A DNA stretch of 64,000 nt, taken from Ampelomyces quisqualis. Its lineage: Eukaryota; Ascomycota; Dothideomycetes; Pleosporales; Phaeosphaeriaceae. Positions 46,719 to 60,392 of the stretch are shown in pieces. The stretch spans positions 2,728,001-2,792,000 of the forward strand of contig JAGTXZ010000018.1 in NCBI GenBank assembly GCA_018398575.1. The letters run 5' to 3'. The notes under the pieces were generated by a model, which had not been told where the DNA came from, did no database searches, and saw nothing but the letters and a program-made list of their open reading frames with translations. Position 1 is the first letter of the stretch; every line of letters begins with the position of its first letter. The position numbers and the translations under genes were made by a program.

Positions 46719-47430
46719 ATACATACAATACCTATTTCTGTCCCTCTTAGGGCTTATCCCTTAGCCTATTAGGTTGTTTGCCTGCAGGCTATAAGGGCTT
46801 TTGCTTATAGCTATTTTAATATTAAGTTTAGATTCTATTTAGATGTGTCTAAGAAGTATGCTTATTACACACTCTTAAATAAGAAGTGTTGCCTAGTTCT
46901 TCTATATGCGGGCTAGAAGTATAATAGCCTCTTTAGAGCTCTTAACTGTAGGTTTACTGCCTTAGGTAGAGATAAGTCTAATAAGGTAGTGTTAGAGCAA
47001 GAGGCTGCTGTTAAAGAGGCAGCGTTTTAGTTAGCTACTGTTGTACAAGTAGGCACTGCATAGGTAGCTAATATAAATAACGCTAACTTGTTAGTTAGCG
47101 CTTATTACTAGAGAGAAGAGCTGGCTAGAGAGGTTAGGGCAATAGCTAAAGAGGTTAGGTTGCTTAGGAGGAGCATAGTAAGGTTAACTAGTGTAGTTGC
47201 TTAGCTAGTAGATGTTATAATAGTATTAAGGGCCAATTAGTTAGTAAAGCAGGAGAAGGCGCAAAAAGCAGCGCAGGAGGCTAGTACTTGCAGCAAGCAG
47301 GGCTAGAACAGAAGACTACTAAGTAGTGCGTTAGTGTCTGCACCTAGGGATTTAGATAATTAAGAACGTCCTACTAGTAGCAACAACAGTCTACTGTTAG
47401 ATCTAATAGAAGAGTAAGACTCTTATTATT
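46719..47430 (+). pseudogene. decayed plus-strand coiled-coil ORF inside retrotransposon 1
   Basis: Opposite to pol and next to the 3' LTR, one plus-strand frame runs about 237 codons interrupted only by TAG/TAA codons, as if CAG/CAA (or TGG) codons had been mutated. Readable stretches include ALNCRFTALGRDKSNKVVLE and REELAREVRAIAKEVRLLRR, the latter a clear coiled coil. A similar arrangement exists in retrotransposon 2. No function can be named; it may be an accessory antisense gene of this element lineage. Confidence 0.55.
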
Positions 47431-50400
47431 AATAGCTGTTACTTACTAGTGTAGTAGTTGCAATATCAAGTTTAATTTCTCTAATATAATTGTCTTATAA
47501 TGCTGTAAGATCTTTAACTCCTTTTTCTTATACTATAATCTATTTAGCTAACACTTGTAGAAGTTCTAGCTGTTTTAGATAGCGTTTATAAAACGCTTAC
47601 AATATATGTAGAGCGCCTATAAAGTTTAAGGCATTGTACTAGGTAAGGTTAGGATTATAGCTTACCTATTTTACACAATACTTTAGGATAGAGCAGTATA
47701 GCTTGCTAGCTAGAATCTCTTTAACTTCCTATTCTTTAACGCCTTAAATTAGAATGCTAGATAGGTTTAGGCTTAGCTAACTAGCCAAAGGGTTGTTAGG
47801 GTCCTTGCGGAGGACATCTAGAGCAAACACGTTATAGATCTTAGATCCTTTAGGTAGCTTTAGTTAAAATAAATAACTAACTTATTCTAGAACTTTAAAG
47901 AGGCCTTCCTACAATTTAGCAAGTTTGCGACTTAGGCAGGTAATAGATAGGTTTTGAGTTAAGAGGTAAACCTTGTTACTTACTACCTAATTAACAGGTT
48001 AACAATGTTTGTTTACCTTAGCAGCTATTTGTTACTACGCCTTCTTTATATTATCTTTAGCTGTGCGCTAGGCTTTATGTATGTAAGTAGCTAAGCTTAA
48101 GGCATCTTTAATATTTATATCTTTATGTTTTAAAGAGAATAATGCTTAATCCTAGCTTTGTTGTAGTTTAGATCTAAACAGGAGCTGGTACAGTGCTATA
48201 CTAATTGCGAAGTGCAATAGTGTAGCTTAAGCTTAATTAATTATTAGCAAGAGGTTACTCTAGTTATCCTAGTAGTAGGATATAAAGGGCTTTAATTATT
48301 AATTAATATACTTGTTTATAATCTTAGTTTATCTATTAGTTTGTTTATAGTAGGCTGTAGAAAGCTTAATTTGCATGCCTAGGATCTTACAGAACTTAGA
48401 CTAGAATTAGGACACAAACTAGAGGCTATGGTTAGACACTATACTTTTAGGCGTGTAGCTAAATTAGTATACCTATTAGATAAACAAATAAGCTATTTCC
48501 TAGGCGTTAATAGTCTTATAATACAAGATAAAGATAGCTTGCTTTAATAGGCAATTAATAATAACTATAATTTGATTATAGCTATACTAATTAGTTAGAA
48601 ATGTCTTAAAATCTATACACAAATGCTGCATAGGCCTGTTAGGAATTAGTAACAGATAGAGGAACCCTTAGAATTAGAGCTGTCTTAGATAGAATCTTTA
48701 ACAAGAAACGCAGTTTTGTATATAGTGTTTGCATATAGCCTCTATACCTTTCTAGTAGTATTGCTAAGCTAGAAGCTAATACATCTTTATAGCGCTTAGG
48801 TAGGTAGTAGATACCTAATTATAAGCTTCTTTAATTAGTTAAGTATACAAAGGGGAATCTCTAGGTACACATAGGCGTAAGTAATATAGCAGTAGTCCTT
48901 CTTAGATATAATATAGCTATAGTAGCGTAAGGCGTTCTTTCTTAAAGAAGTAGTAATTCTCTGCTAATAGGGCTTTAATTAGTTCTAACAAGTTAAGATT
49001 TAGGGGGGCACTAATAGATTAGACTAAAATAGCTAAAACATTAATCTCTAGCTAGTTACAGACGTAGTTCTAAGCCAGTTTAGAGTTAACTAGGGGGTTT
49101 AGGCGTTTAGGTCCTAGAAGTACACAGGATCTGTTATCTTGTTAGGCAGCCTTAACCTTACTAACGTCCTGTTCCCTTTAGCTTAGGATATTAGCTTGCT
49201 TGTTAAGCTTACTAGGCGTGTACTTAATACAGAAATTAAAAGAGGCAATAATTTCTGCCTATTATGCTTAACGTGCATTAAGAACCTTAGTAGTTATAAA
49301 GTATTCTAAGGAGTAGTAATCTAAATACACCTAGATTTAACTCTGTATAGAGGTAAGTTTAGCTCTCTACTTTTTAAACACTTTTAGAATAGCAAAAAGT
49401 TCTTTGTTATATATTTCTTAATTAAGCTTGGCTCTAGATAGAGTATAACTATAGAAGGCTATAGGATACTAATTGTTATTAGAGTACTTCTAAGAGAGTA
49501 CTCCTACTATTACTCTATCTAACGCGTTAGTTTCTAACTTTGTGTTATACTTAGGATAGAAATAAGATAGCGTAAGAATAGCTAGGAGTAAGGCTTTAAT
49601 CTAATTAAAAGCCTGTTAGCAGTCTATAGTCTATTTAAACAGTATAGAAGGACTTTAAAGTTTTAAGATCAGTTTAGCTACACAAGAGAAATCCTTAATA
49701 AACTGTTAATAGAAACTAGTAAAACTAAGAAATAACTTAACGCTAGTAACTATAGTAGGTTTAGCCTAGTTTTAGAGTACTTCTACCTTGTTAGAGTTAA
49801 CTTTAGTGCTCTAGTTTGTTAAAACGTAGCCTAAATACTTTGTGCAGGTTATATAGAATTTACTCTTTTAAATGTCTACTTAGAGTCCTGCAGTACGTAG
49901 GCGCTCTAAGACCTTTTAGACGTGTTCCTAATGTAAGTTTATATCCTCTAAGTAGATTAGGATGTTATTAAGATACGTAATATAGAAATTGTTAAGATAA
50001 TTAATTAGTACATTGTTTATATAGCGCTAATACGTTGCTAGCCTATTGTATAAGCTAAAAGAGAGAACCTTATACTTGTATATACTATAATAGGTCTAAA
50101 AGGTAGTATACTCTTTAGAGTTAAGATCTATACAAATTTTATTAAAGGCAGCCTAGATGTTAAACTTAGTAAAGATCTTAGCTTTAAAAGAACGTAATAG
50201 CAGCTTATTAATGCAAAGGATTAGATAGACGTCCTTGCGCGTAAGGGCGTTAATCTTCTAGTAGTCTATACAGATGCGTATATCTCTATTTAGTTTACGT
50301 ATACAGAGAATAGGTAAAGTAAAAGAGCTTTGGCTAGCCTTAATAAAACCCTTCTAAAGGTGTTCCTAGACGTAGGCCTTAGTAGCTTTAAGCTCCTCCT

Positions 50401-52902
50401 AATTCTGCTTATACAAGGGACTAAACGCATTTAGTAATAGTTTTTTAAAGACAATCTTATAATTATACAGACAGTAAAGAGGCAATTAATCAGCTGCTAA
50501 CTTGCTAAATACATCCTAATACTAAAAGTAGTAGGCAGGTAATTTCTTATCTAATTAGCTTTAATTGTCTGCGTTGTCCTTAGAGGCAAGGATCCTATTA
50601 ATCTTATAAAGGCTTGTTGTAAAGAACTTGTTCTAGGGCTTCTTTATAATAAAGTAAAATGCATTAGCAGAAATAAGAGCTATGCAGGTGCTTAGAGGGG
50701 ATTTGGACTCTAAGCAGGTTTGCTTAGTTAGGGTATAAGAAATCTCTAAGATTTTTTAGGCTAATAAGAGCTTTAAGCATCCCTTAATACAATAAATAAA
50801 AGAAGAAGAATAGTAAAAACTATTTTAGATATAATAGTCTTCTTTCTCCTATAGGGTGTTGCGTTGTTGTACATCAAGATAGATAGTAGCTAGCACTATA
50901 GCTTAATGTAGAATAGTAAGAATAGGAAGTAAAGAATTATATAAATAGGAGTACTTAGATAGCCAAATAAACTATAACCTATCTATGTCTAATTAAATCT
51001 TAAATTGTCTTAACTATTAGAGGCTAAGTATACAATCCTAAGACCTAAGATCAAGGATAAGGAATAGACAGTTTAAAATCTTTTAGCTATTAATATTTAA
51101 GTGTAGTTAAATATATTAAGTAACTAAAGAAGTAATCTAATCCTTAAAGCTGCGTACCTAAACCTAAAAGAGGAGCTTCTAGATAGGTTGCTGCAAGGCT
51201 TTAGAAACAGATAAAACAATTTATAAATTTAAAAATAAGAAACTTTAAGCACTAGTGTTAACAAGAGTATTAAGGCGTAAGCTAAGGCCTTAGTTGTAAA
51301 GAAGTGTAAGCATAAAGAAATAGAAACTACAAAACAAATAAGAAAGGTTAAGGTAAGATAGATTGTAACAGCTTAGGCTTAGAGAAGAGTGTCCTCTTAG
51401 GCGCTTCTGTTTCCTATACAATACACCTCCTAATTAAGTTACTCTTAAGCATCTTTATACTTATCTACTTCTATAGCTTTAATCTAACGTATACAAGGCT
51501 TTGTGCAGTTACTAAAGTAGTGTCCTAGCTTACTATAATTGTAACAACTACTAAAGGTCTTCTGTTGTTCTAGCTTAAGGGTCTTTGTAGGAAGACGCAC
51601 TGTTATAGATTAATAGGCTAGCACAGAATTTGTTAGAGCGTTAGTAGTAGTAGTCTAATTTAGCTCTAAATTCTGTTGTAAGGCTAACCTAATTGGCAAC
51701 TTAGTAGCAGCTAGTGTTATACTTAGTGTAGAGTTGTTCTTCTGCTCTATATTGTATACAGTAAGGTGTTCTACTATCTAATTAAATAAGTTCTTCTATT
51801 AGTGCCTAAATCCTAGGTTAGGGGCTTGCAACCTTAGCGTAATCTTAGTCTATAAGTAGTAAAACTACTCTAAAGAGGGTACTTGTCTCTTAACTGCAGA
51901 ACTTAAAAACTTAGCTTTAAACAAAAGGAACGTTTCCTTCTTTGTTATCTGCAATTAATTAAACGCTGCATAGCTTTTAGCTACCTTATTGCTTGTAATA
52001 AAATAGGACTTAAGTAGCTTAACTATTTGCTTAGCGTTCTAGAATTACTCTTAATTAGTATCTAATAAATATTGTAGCTTAAGATAGCTCTTAGCTAATC
52101 CTGTAGTATAGCTCTATACTAAGGCTATGCGTTATCTTTTAGTCTAATAGTAATCTAAGTTAATTTTAAGTTAATTCTAGATTGAGGCCTACTATTAGTA
52201 GAAGGTAGAATCTTTTCTATTGCTAAGATTGTCTATATTAGGCGTTTTCTTAGATTATTAAAGTTGGTGAGAGCTCTTATAGCAATGTAAGTACTTAGAT
52301 GTAGAGCTGTTAGATAAATAGCAGAGTACAAAATTATTCTAGGGTAATTTAGTAGTAGGTAGAGGCTTGTCTAGTCCTATTAACAGAGTTAGTCCTTTCT
52401 TAAGGGAATTAATTTTTGCTAGAGCCTGTTTTAAATCTTGTTATAATTAATTAACCTCTATTTAGGCAGAGGTTAGATTTAGTGCAGCTCTAGACTAAAG
52501 GGGTTTCTTAGTGTCTGTCTTTTTTGCTTTAGCACTCTGTTGCCAGGTTGTTACAGTTAATATAGAGTTATCTTAGGGGAAGGCTCCTAGAGTTAGTTCT
52601 TTAGGGGGAGTTATTAGCGTTGCCTCTGATACTCCTAGGTTATTAATAGTCTCTAAGTTTCTATTGTAGCGCCAAACGCAACTTTTCTAAAGTAATCCTA
52701 ACTGTTGTGTTAATAGGAAGATCTAAACCTAAAGGCTTTAGCTGTTAGAAGATCTAAGGGATCCTAACTATGTTTAATAGATTTAAGGTTGCAAACAGAT
52801 CCAATTTGGATAAGGTTCTAGACGTTTTAACGCAATCTTTTTAAAAGTAAATAGTAATATTATCTAAATGCTATTACTAGCAGGACAAAGTTTCTCTTGT
52901 AA

Positions 52903-53201
52903 TGTAACAACGCAGGTAGGTATAGCTATTAGAATTAAATTAGATACGTATCAGAGGCATATAGGAGTGCGTGTTATATCAGAGATTCTAGATTAGCTAT
53001 ACACCTATAGGTCTTGTACAGAAGGACAAGAGAAACTTGTTCTCTATCTATGCTATAGGCTTATATTTATAGTAGGCGTAGCAGCTAAGTTAGAGCGCTA
53101 TCAAAGCGCTTTTAGTTCTAATCTACTAGCTCTCTACATAATCTGTTACTAAGCCTTTATAAGGTATTAGATGTAACATGTGTTTGCATATGCTTGTTAC
53201 A
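52903..53201 (-). repeat. right (5') LTR of retrotransposon 1
   Basis: 299 bp beginning TGTAACAACG and ending TTGTTACA, followed by TSD TATAG. It is less mutated at its termini than the left copy. Confidence 0.88.
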
Positions 53202-53439
53202 TATAGGAACTTACATCTTAAGACCTTGTAACAGAGGTTACTAGATACTTGTTTAATACCTCTTTGACCTAGCCTGTTTAGCTGCATTTAAGTAGGATTT
53301 AAGAAGATTCTACAAGAGCTTTAAGATCTAACTATAGGCTTAATAGAGCCTAGCTGCAATTACAGCGTGTCTCTTGTGTATAAGCTAGTTTATAATTAGC
53401 TAAGAGTTTTTATATTCTAGAATACAGTTAGAATATATT

Positions 53440-53959
53440 TGTTAAGACTGTTAGTCTAGTAGCAAACAATAAGAATACTAGTATAGACTAGGTGTACAGC
53501 TAAAGTTAGTTTTCGCAGATAGGTGCAGAGTTGCTTTAAATACAGAGGGTATTGTTACTAAGACAGTAAAGGCTAGGGCTTTCTAAAAAGAGTAACAAAA
53601 GTTATATAGCTTAATGTAACTAACTTAAGTTATTAAAATATAAGTTAAACATAATAATCTATAAGAGCTTATTATAGTTCCTATATACTAAAGAAGTTCT
53701 ATATACTTTAGTTAGATCTTATTGTCCTAGTGTGTCCTAGTATGCTAAGTCTTTCTAGTTCTACTAGTACTTGCTAGTACGTTAGATCCTGTTGTCCTAG
53801 TGTATCCTAGTATACTAAGCCTTCTTAGTCTTGCTAGTACTTGCTAGTACGCTTACGTAATTTGTTTCTTAGCGTCTTAACCTAAACTTGTTTACTTAGC
53901 TACAGAACTTTAGTATTTATAAGGCAGGGCTTCTAGTTGTTTAATCCTAGATTGTAACA
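53440..53959 (-). repeat. left (3') LTR of retrotransposon 2
   Basis: 520 bp, matching 59868-60387 over the full length with mostly C/T and G/A differences; preceded by TSD ATATT. It contains an internal partial duplication around CTAGTACTTGCTAGTACG. Confidence 0.88.
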
Positions 53960-54111
53960 CTACCTCCTTCCTTCCTTAACTTAATGTTCTTATAAGTTTA
54001 CTAATCCTGTCTTGTACTAGAAAGTATTGCAATTGTCTAGCTAATTAAATTAAATCTTTAGGTATAGTTGTAATAGTCTCTTATACCTATTATACAAAGA
54101 GATAGTTACCT

Positions 54112-54559
54112 TGTAAGCTGTCCTCTTTAAATGCAAAGTGCATAAACTGCGTGCGTAGCAACATTGCGCGTTGCGAGCTAGTAGATATACTGTTGCTAGA
54201 CTTTTTAAAAATTAATAAAGAGATAGAGCGTCTTAAACAAATAGAAGATGCTAAAGAAGCTAGGCTTTGTGTTAAAGAAGATATAGCTAAGGCTGCGTTG
54301 TAGCGAGCGCGTTAGGCGCAGACAAAGCTTAGAAAGCTTTATAACTAAAAGAAATTGTTGCAACAGAAGGAGCAAGAGATCTTTAATAAAGGTCTCTTAT
54401 CTATAAACAAACTAGAGGCGCTTAAAACTGTTAAGCGACTTAATTCTAAGGTTACGTCTGTAAACCCTAACGCAGCGTTAGGCGCTGCAATAGTAGATTA
54501 GTCCTTTTTATAGGAAGGTGTTAATAGTACTGTGCTAGAAGCTAGCAGTAGTTTGTAAG
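54112..54559 (+). pseudogene. decayed plus-strand Cys-rich/coiled-coil ORF inside retrotransposon 2
   Basis: A plus-strand frame next to the 3' LTR, opposite to pol, reads SLNAKCINCVRSNIARCEL (Cys-rich head) and then INKEIERLKQIEDAKEARL and LQQKEQEIFNKGLLSINKLE (coiled coil), ending near 54557 with only a few TAG/TAA interruptions. The layout (short Cys cluster plus long helix) resembles repeat-associated hypothetical proteins seen in many fungal genomes, as recalled. The function is unknown. Confidence 0.55.
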
Positions 54560-57500
54560 GTTTGTTTCTAGTTCCTATGTGCTTTCTGTTTTGTTATATC
54601 CTAACTATTTTACTAGGTACTTTCTTTAGTAGTTATTGTCTTAGTATGTTATTATTTTCTTAACTTTAAATTTATTTTCTTCTTTAAGTTTATAGCAAAA
54701 GGTTTACTGTAACAGTGTTTCTAGGTCAGCTAGTTCTAGTAGGCTTACGTAGAATCTAGGGTAGATCTTTGCATCTAGTAGAAGCTTAAGTATATATGTA
54801 ACTAGTCTATTCTTCTTTAAAATTAAAAACAGTCTAACTTTAACGTGGTTAAGTCCTTTACTTAGTTGTTTTGTATATAGATTTTTAGTGTAGAGATACA
54901 CCTTATCCCCCTCTTTTAGCTAAGGTACTATTTTTTGTTTTCTGTTAACATATAAGATGCTCTGTGTCTAAGCGTGTTGTATTTGTTCTTCTATTTTAAT
55001 ATAGGTTTTTTTTATTTCTTCTGCTATTTGTATAGCAGCTTTAGCTCTTAGGCTAGGTAGTGTTCTTGTAAAGAGATTTAGATGTTATCTGTAGTTTGCA
55101 AAGTATAGCGTCTTACCTGTAGTTTTAGACAATTTGTTATTATAGGCTAATTGTGCTATTAGTAATAGCAAAACCTAATTTGTCTATTACAGGTTGCTGT
55201 ATATCTTAAGATACGTCTTTATAGTTCTGTTTATTCTTTCTATTTAGCTGTTAGTTTAAGGATAGTAAGCTGTTAATAGCTTCTGTTGCGTCCTAATTTC
55301 TGCTATTAAGGTAGTCTAATAATTTGACGTAAAGAGTTTGTCTTAATTGCTAATAATTAACTTTAGTATACTATAGTATCTGATAAGTCTATCCTTAAGT
55401 ACGTGCGCTAGCTAAACAGCTGTGTAGTCTTATTAAAAGGGTAGCATTATAGCGTATTTAGTAAAGCAATCTACTATAACTATAATAGCGTTATAGGCTA
55501 ATCCTGTAGTAGGGTCTTTTGACAGTAGTAGTCCTGTTACAAAGTCTATTAATATGTTAGTCTAAGGCTTAGTTAGGAGCTCTATTAGCTGCATTTCTCT
55601 ATAAGGTGCGTGTGTACTGTATTTGTTATATTAACAGTCTGTACATTTCTTAATGTAAGCGCTTATTTTGTCCTTTATATTTCTAAACTAGTAATTCTAT
55701 TAAATTAGTTCTATAGTTTAGCTTACTCTAGGATAACTGTGTACTATGTTATTGTAGTGTTAGCGTATAATCAATTCCTGTAGTTCTTCTAGGACATTAA
55801 TTCTAATCTTTATAGTTAGATTGTTAATATATTTTGCTAGTTTAAGAGATCTATTATCTTGTGTTTTGAGGATGCTTAAGCTATTAATAGTTTTAGTTCT
55901 AGCAATGTCTAATCTTTAGCTAAGAGCGTCTACTCTGCTATTGTCTTTTCTAAGTGTATAGACAATTTTAAACTTATATTATTCTAACATCTCTAACTAT
56001 TGTACTTGTCTTTAATTAAGTACTTTAGTAGTAGTAAAGGTTGTTAGGTTTTTGTAGTCTAAGTATATTATAAGATCTAAGTAACTCTCTGCGTAGATTC
56101 TCTAATATTTAAGTGCTACTACAATTGCGAGTAGTTCTTTATTGTATACGTTGTAATTTTCTTCTAGTAGTGTAAACTTCTGTAAGTAGTAGGCTATTAG
56201 GTGCTATTTTCTATCTTGTTTCTGTTTTGCACACATTCTAATCGCTAAATCTAATGCGTTAGTTTTAAATCTAAGCAGCTCTTTGCTTCTAAATATAATA
56301 AGGACAGGTAGTGCTATACAAGCGTCTTTAAGCGTCTTAAATGCCTAGCTTTGTTCTTCTATCTATTTCTAAGGTGTATCTTTTTGTGTAAGTTTAGTAA
56401 GTAGCGTAGCAATTAGTAAGAAGTTCTAAATAAACTGTTAATTAAAGTTAACAAAGCCTAGGAAGGATTAGATGTCCTTAACTGTAGTAGGCGTTAGCTA
56501 ATCTCTAACAACTTTGATCTTGTTCTTGCTTATTTATACTCTATTCTTCCTAACTATATATTCTAAGAATTCTACTTCTTTCTAGTGCTATTTACATTTA
56601 TTAGGATCTACTGCTAGAAAGAACTTTTCTAGTAGCGTTAGAATTGTATAAACATATTCTGTATATTCCTTCTTATTTTCTAAATAAATAAGGATATTAT
56701 TAAGGTATGCTATAACAAATATGTTAAGGTGTTCTCTAAGCACATTATTAATAAGTGCTTAACACGTTGCTAGAGCGTTAGTAAGACTAAATAGCATTAC
56801 TAAGTACTTATAGTAGCTGTAGCGTATTCTAAACGCTGTCTTTTATTCTTTGCCTTTCTTTATGCGTATAAGGTTATACGCGCCTCTTAGATCTAATGCT
56901 ATAAAGATCTTTGCATAGGCTAGTTAATCCTATAGTTCTAAAATATTAGGTAGTAAGTATTAATTCTTAACTGTAATATTATTAAGTTTCTAAAAGTTAA
57001 TACATAGTTGTAGTTTACTGTTCTTCTTTAGTATAAACATAATTAGGTATCTAGCTAGTAATTCTAATGCTTAGATAAAACCTTTCTTTAGGTTTACTTA
57101 GATATACTCTTAGAGTGCTTCTAGCTCTTTTTCTAATAATCTGTAGATTAGTCTAAAGGTTAGCCTTTTTCCTTCTTCTAGGACAATCTTATAGTCCTAC
57201 TCCTAATACTTAGGCAGTGCTTCTAGACCTATTTCTTTTAAGAATAGTTTCTTAAACTTTCTGTATTTCTTAGGTATATTAGGAGTTACACGTTTCTCTA
57301 AAACTTGTAACGTATTAGTATTTCTTTCTTAATTGTCTAAGTTAACTAGTTGTATCTTTAACTGCGTCTTAGTTAAAGTAATATTATTAATTATCTTTTT
57401 ATCTACTATCAAACGCTACTAATACGTAGGCTTAGAATCTATTGTGTTGTTATAATTCCCTAGAGAGATAGATCTCTCCCTCTAGTCTATCTATAGGCTA

Positions 57501-59867
57501 TTCTCTCTAAACTATAGAAGTCCTAATATAATGTTATAGGTAGCTAATCCAAAGACGTCTAGGCGTATTTCCTGTTTGGTTCTTTAGATATCAAGTTCTA
57601 TAGTAGTCTTATATTTAATAAGTAACTTGTTAGGCATCTACTTTCTATTCGCAACATAAAGTTTATATAAGCATTATTTCTAACAAGGTTAGAGCCTAGC
57701 TCTTAACATAGCATTACCTAAAATATAGTTTACTTATGCTCTTAAATCTAGAAGTGCCTTTATCCTTTTTCTATTAACTCTTACTATAAGTTTAAGTAGT
57801 CTTGTAGAATTAGTTACGTTGCAGCTCTAGGTCTCTTTCTAGAGTCTAGACCTAATTCTAAAAAAGACTTATTCTTTCTATATCTATTAGCTTCTTTATT
57901 ATTATAGTACTTCTTACACTCTAGCTGTAGGCAGAACTGCTATGTGTAGTTTATGCAGCTGCTGTTAACAAGCATTCTGTTAGATGTACTTTCTTCCTCT
58001 AATATGTTAAGAAAACTTTCTATAATTTGTTTATTATATAGATAATTTGTGCAGGTATCCTTAAGGCAATTATACTATTAGTACTTATAAAGTCTTTTCT
58101 ACTAAAAAAAGTATTAGTTAACTTTACTACTATAGTGCGTTAAGCAGTAGTTGCTGTTGCATACTATCTATAATAGAAGTCTATGTTTTAGATTACAAGG
58201 ATCCTGTAGGTATCTATCTGTAAGCAGGATTTAATGCAATTTGTTTGCCTTTCTATCTTAATATTCTACAGGCATAGAGTTTAGTACTAATGCTTGCTTA
58301 TTATTAGTATAGCATGTCTGCTTTGTGTATAAGTTATAGCACGTCTTATATAGTCTGTCTGCGTCTGCCTCTTAACACAGTCCTCTAACTATTGCATTCT
58401 AGCGCACTAGTTTAGAGCTAGCTAGTAGTAAGTGTATGTCTAGCTTATCTAGTGTAAGTTCTTAGTCTTTCTAGGTATTGTAGACTCTTATAGTCTCTTG
58501 TAGATCCTATGTCCTATAGACTCTGTTTTCTAGGTGTAGCAATTGTTCTTCTTTTGTAACTCTATCTGCTCTTAGAGAGTACCTATCTGTCTATAGGCTA
58601 AGGGTATAATATTCTTGTAGAGATTAGTAATATTATTCTATATATTCTTAGTTAACTTTGTTAGTTTAGTTATACTAGTTGTAAATGTTTTATTATGTTT
58701 GCAGTAGGAGTAATCCTATCTGTTAGAACTATTTAATGTTACAGTCTTGTTCCTAGTTGCGTAGTAACGCAGAGTTAGTTAAGACCTTATTGTTTAATAA
58801 TGTAGTAGAGGTGTCTTTTGTCTATCCTACTATTAGTAGTCTATTAGTTGTTTAGACAATAAGTTAATCTTTAATTATAATCTATTCTTTAACGTCTTTC
58901 TTTAAAGCGTTAGTTAACACGTTAAGCTAGCGTGTAACTTTATTCTTAGAGCAATAGTCTTACGCATAATATCTAACCTTGTTACAGTTATAACAGGTAA
59001 TCTTATTTTTATTAGGCCTATCCCCTTAGAGTTGTCTCCTTAGGTAACTTTTCTGTTCTAGGCCTTTGTTAAGGTTGTCTAAGTGCATAGCTTTAGGTCT
59101 GTACCCTAAGTATACTCCTAGTAGGCGTAGTTAGTAAGTTTCTTGTCTAAGATAGTAGCGCTGTTGTCCTTTATTTAGTTATGTTTATCTCTAATATCTT
59201 TTATTTAGGCGAAATCCTTTATGTCTCTATAGTAGACGCAAGGAGTATAACCTATCTTTAAGTGCTAATTTATAGAGTTTGTTATCTAGGCAAATAGCTT
59301 TATTCTAAAGCTCTTTAAGAGTAGTAATGTGTATTCTGCTACGCATAAGTTTAGCTTATACAGCAGCCTTAAGGCCTTGTTTGTACATACGCATTAGAGC
59401 AGTGTTATTCTACTAGATTTGTTTAGCGTATTATTAAAAAACATTAGTATAGTTAGCAGTTAATTAGGTTTGTTTTAGACTTTAGATCTTTTGTTCTGCA
59501 ATTACAGATTCCTTAAGAGGTAAGAAGATCTGTTACAAGCGTGTTTTAAACGCTTACTAGTCTTCTATAAGGTTAGCGTTATCTGTGTTTGTAATATTGT
59601 TGTCTATATACTTCTAAATGATTAGAAGTACCTATTTCTTAGCGTCGCCTTTTATGTAAGTTGTAGCAAGAATAACTTTATTGTTATTCTTAATCTTATC
59701 TCCTTCTACGTAGAAGTGCCTATTAAACTAGAGAATCTAGGTCTTAAGTTTGTTGCAGTCTCTATAGTAAAGATTAGGTTTGTTAACCTTAAGTCTAGAT
59801 TGTCCTACTTAGGAATGCTTAAGTGTATCTATTGCAATATTGCTACTTATTATAAGGGTGTTCAAAG

Positions 59868-60387
59868 TATTAAGACTATTAGTCTAGTAGTAAACAATAA
59901 GAATGCTAGTGTAGACTAGGTGTATAGCTAAGGTTAGTTTTTGCAGATAGGTGTAGAGTTGCTTTAGATACAAAGGGTATTGTTACTAAGATAGTAAAGG
60001 CTAAAGCTTTCTAAAAAGAGTAACAAAGGTTATATAGCTTAATGTAACTAACTTAAGTTATTAAAATATAAGTTAAACACAATAATCTATAAAGGCTTAT
60101 TATAGTTCTTATATACTAAAGAGGTTCTACATGCTTTAGTTAGATCCTGTTATCCTAGTATATCCTAGTATGCTAAGTCTTCCTAGTCCTACTAGTACTT
60201 GCTAGTACGTTAGATCCTGTTATCTTAGTGTATCCTAGCATGCTAAGCTTTCTTAGTCTTGCTAGTACTTACTAGTACGCTTACGTAATTTGTTCCTTAG
60301 CGTCTTAACCTAAACTTGTTTGCTTAGCTACAGAACTTTAGTGTTTATAAGGCAGGGCTTCTAGTCGTTTGATCCTGGATTGTAACA
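59868..60387 (-). repeat. right (5') LTR of retrotransposon 2
   Basis: 520 bp, same length as the left LTR; its first bases TATTAAG show a G to A change of TGTTAAG. Followed by TSD ATATT. Confidence 0.88.
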
Positions 60388-60392
60388 ATATT

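Larger units (their letters stand above)
46106..53201 (-). mobile_element. RIP-degraded Ty3/gypsy LTR retrotransposon 1
   Basis: 7.1 kb element bounded by 299-bp direct repeats and a perfect 5-bp target duplication TATAG (46101-46105 and 53202-53206). The LTRs start TGTAACA and end TGTTACA (right copy; the left shows TATAACA and TGTTATA), and differ mainly by transitions, as expected from RIP. The coding strand is minus: the reverse-transcriptase active site reads YLNN at 49975-49964 where YLDD is expected, followed by ILIYLED. A gag zinc knuckle (expected CCHC) reads CYNYSKLGHYFSNC at 51546-51505 with the second Cys changed to Tyr. All frames have many stops, so the element is dead. The right LTR is the 5' LTR. 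Confidence 0.88.
53440..60387 (-). mobile_element. RIP-degraded Ty3/gypsy LTR retrotransposon 2
   Basis: 6.9 kb element with 520-bp LTRs and a perfect 5-bp target duplication ATATT (53435-53439 and 60388-60392). LTR ends are TGTTAAG and TTGTAACA. The coding strand is minus: the RT active site reads AYLNNILIYLEN around 56707-56696 (expected YLDD), and a degenerate zinc knuckle CYNCNKVRYYA lies at 58995-58951 with the His position changed to Tyr and a stop inside. The internal sequence is not obviously the same family as retrotransposon 1. It is inserted within a copy of the periodic motif, so it is younger than the array. All frames are disrupted. Confidence 0.88.

Noticed and set aside
59716..59919. 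67-codon plus-strand frame
   Set aside because: Crosses the LTR boundary of retrotransposon 2 and has no motif.
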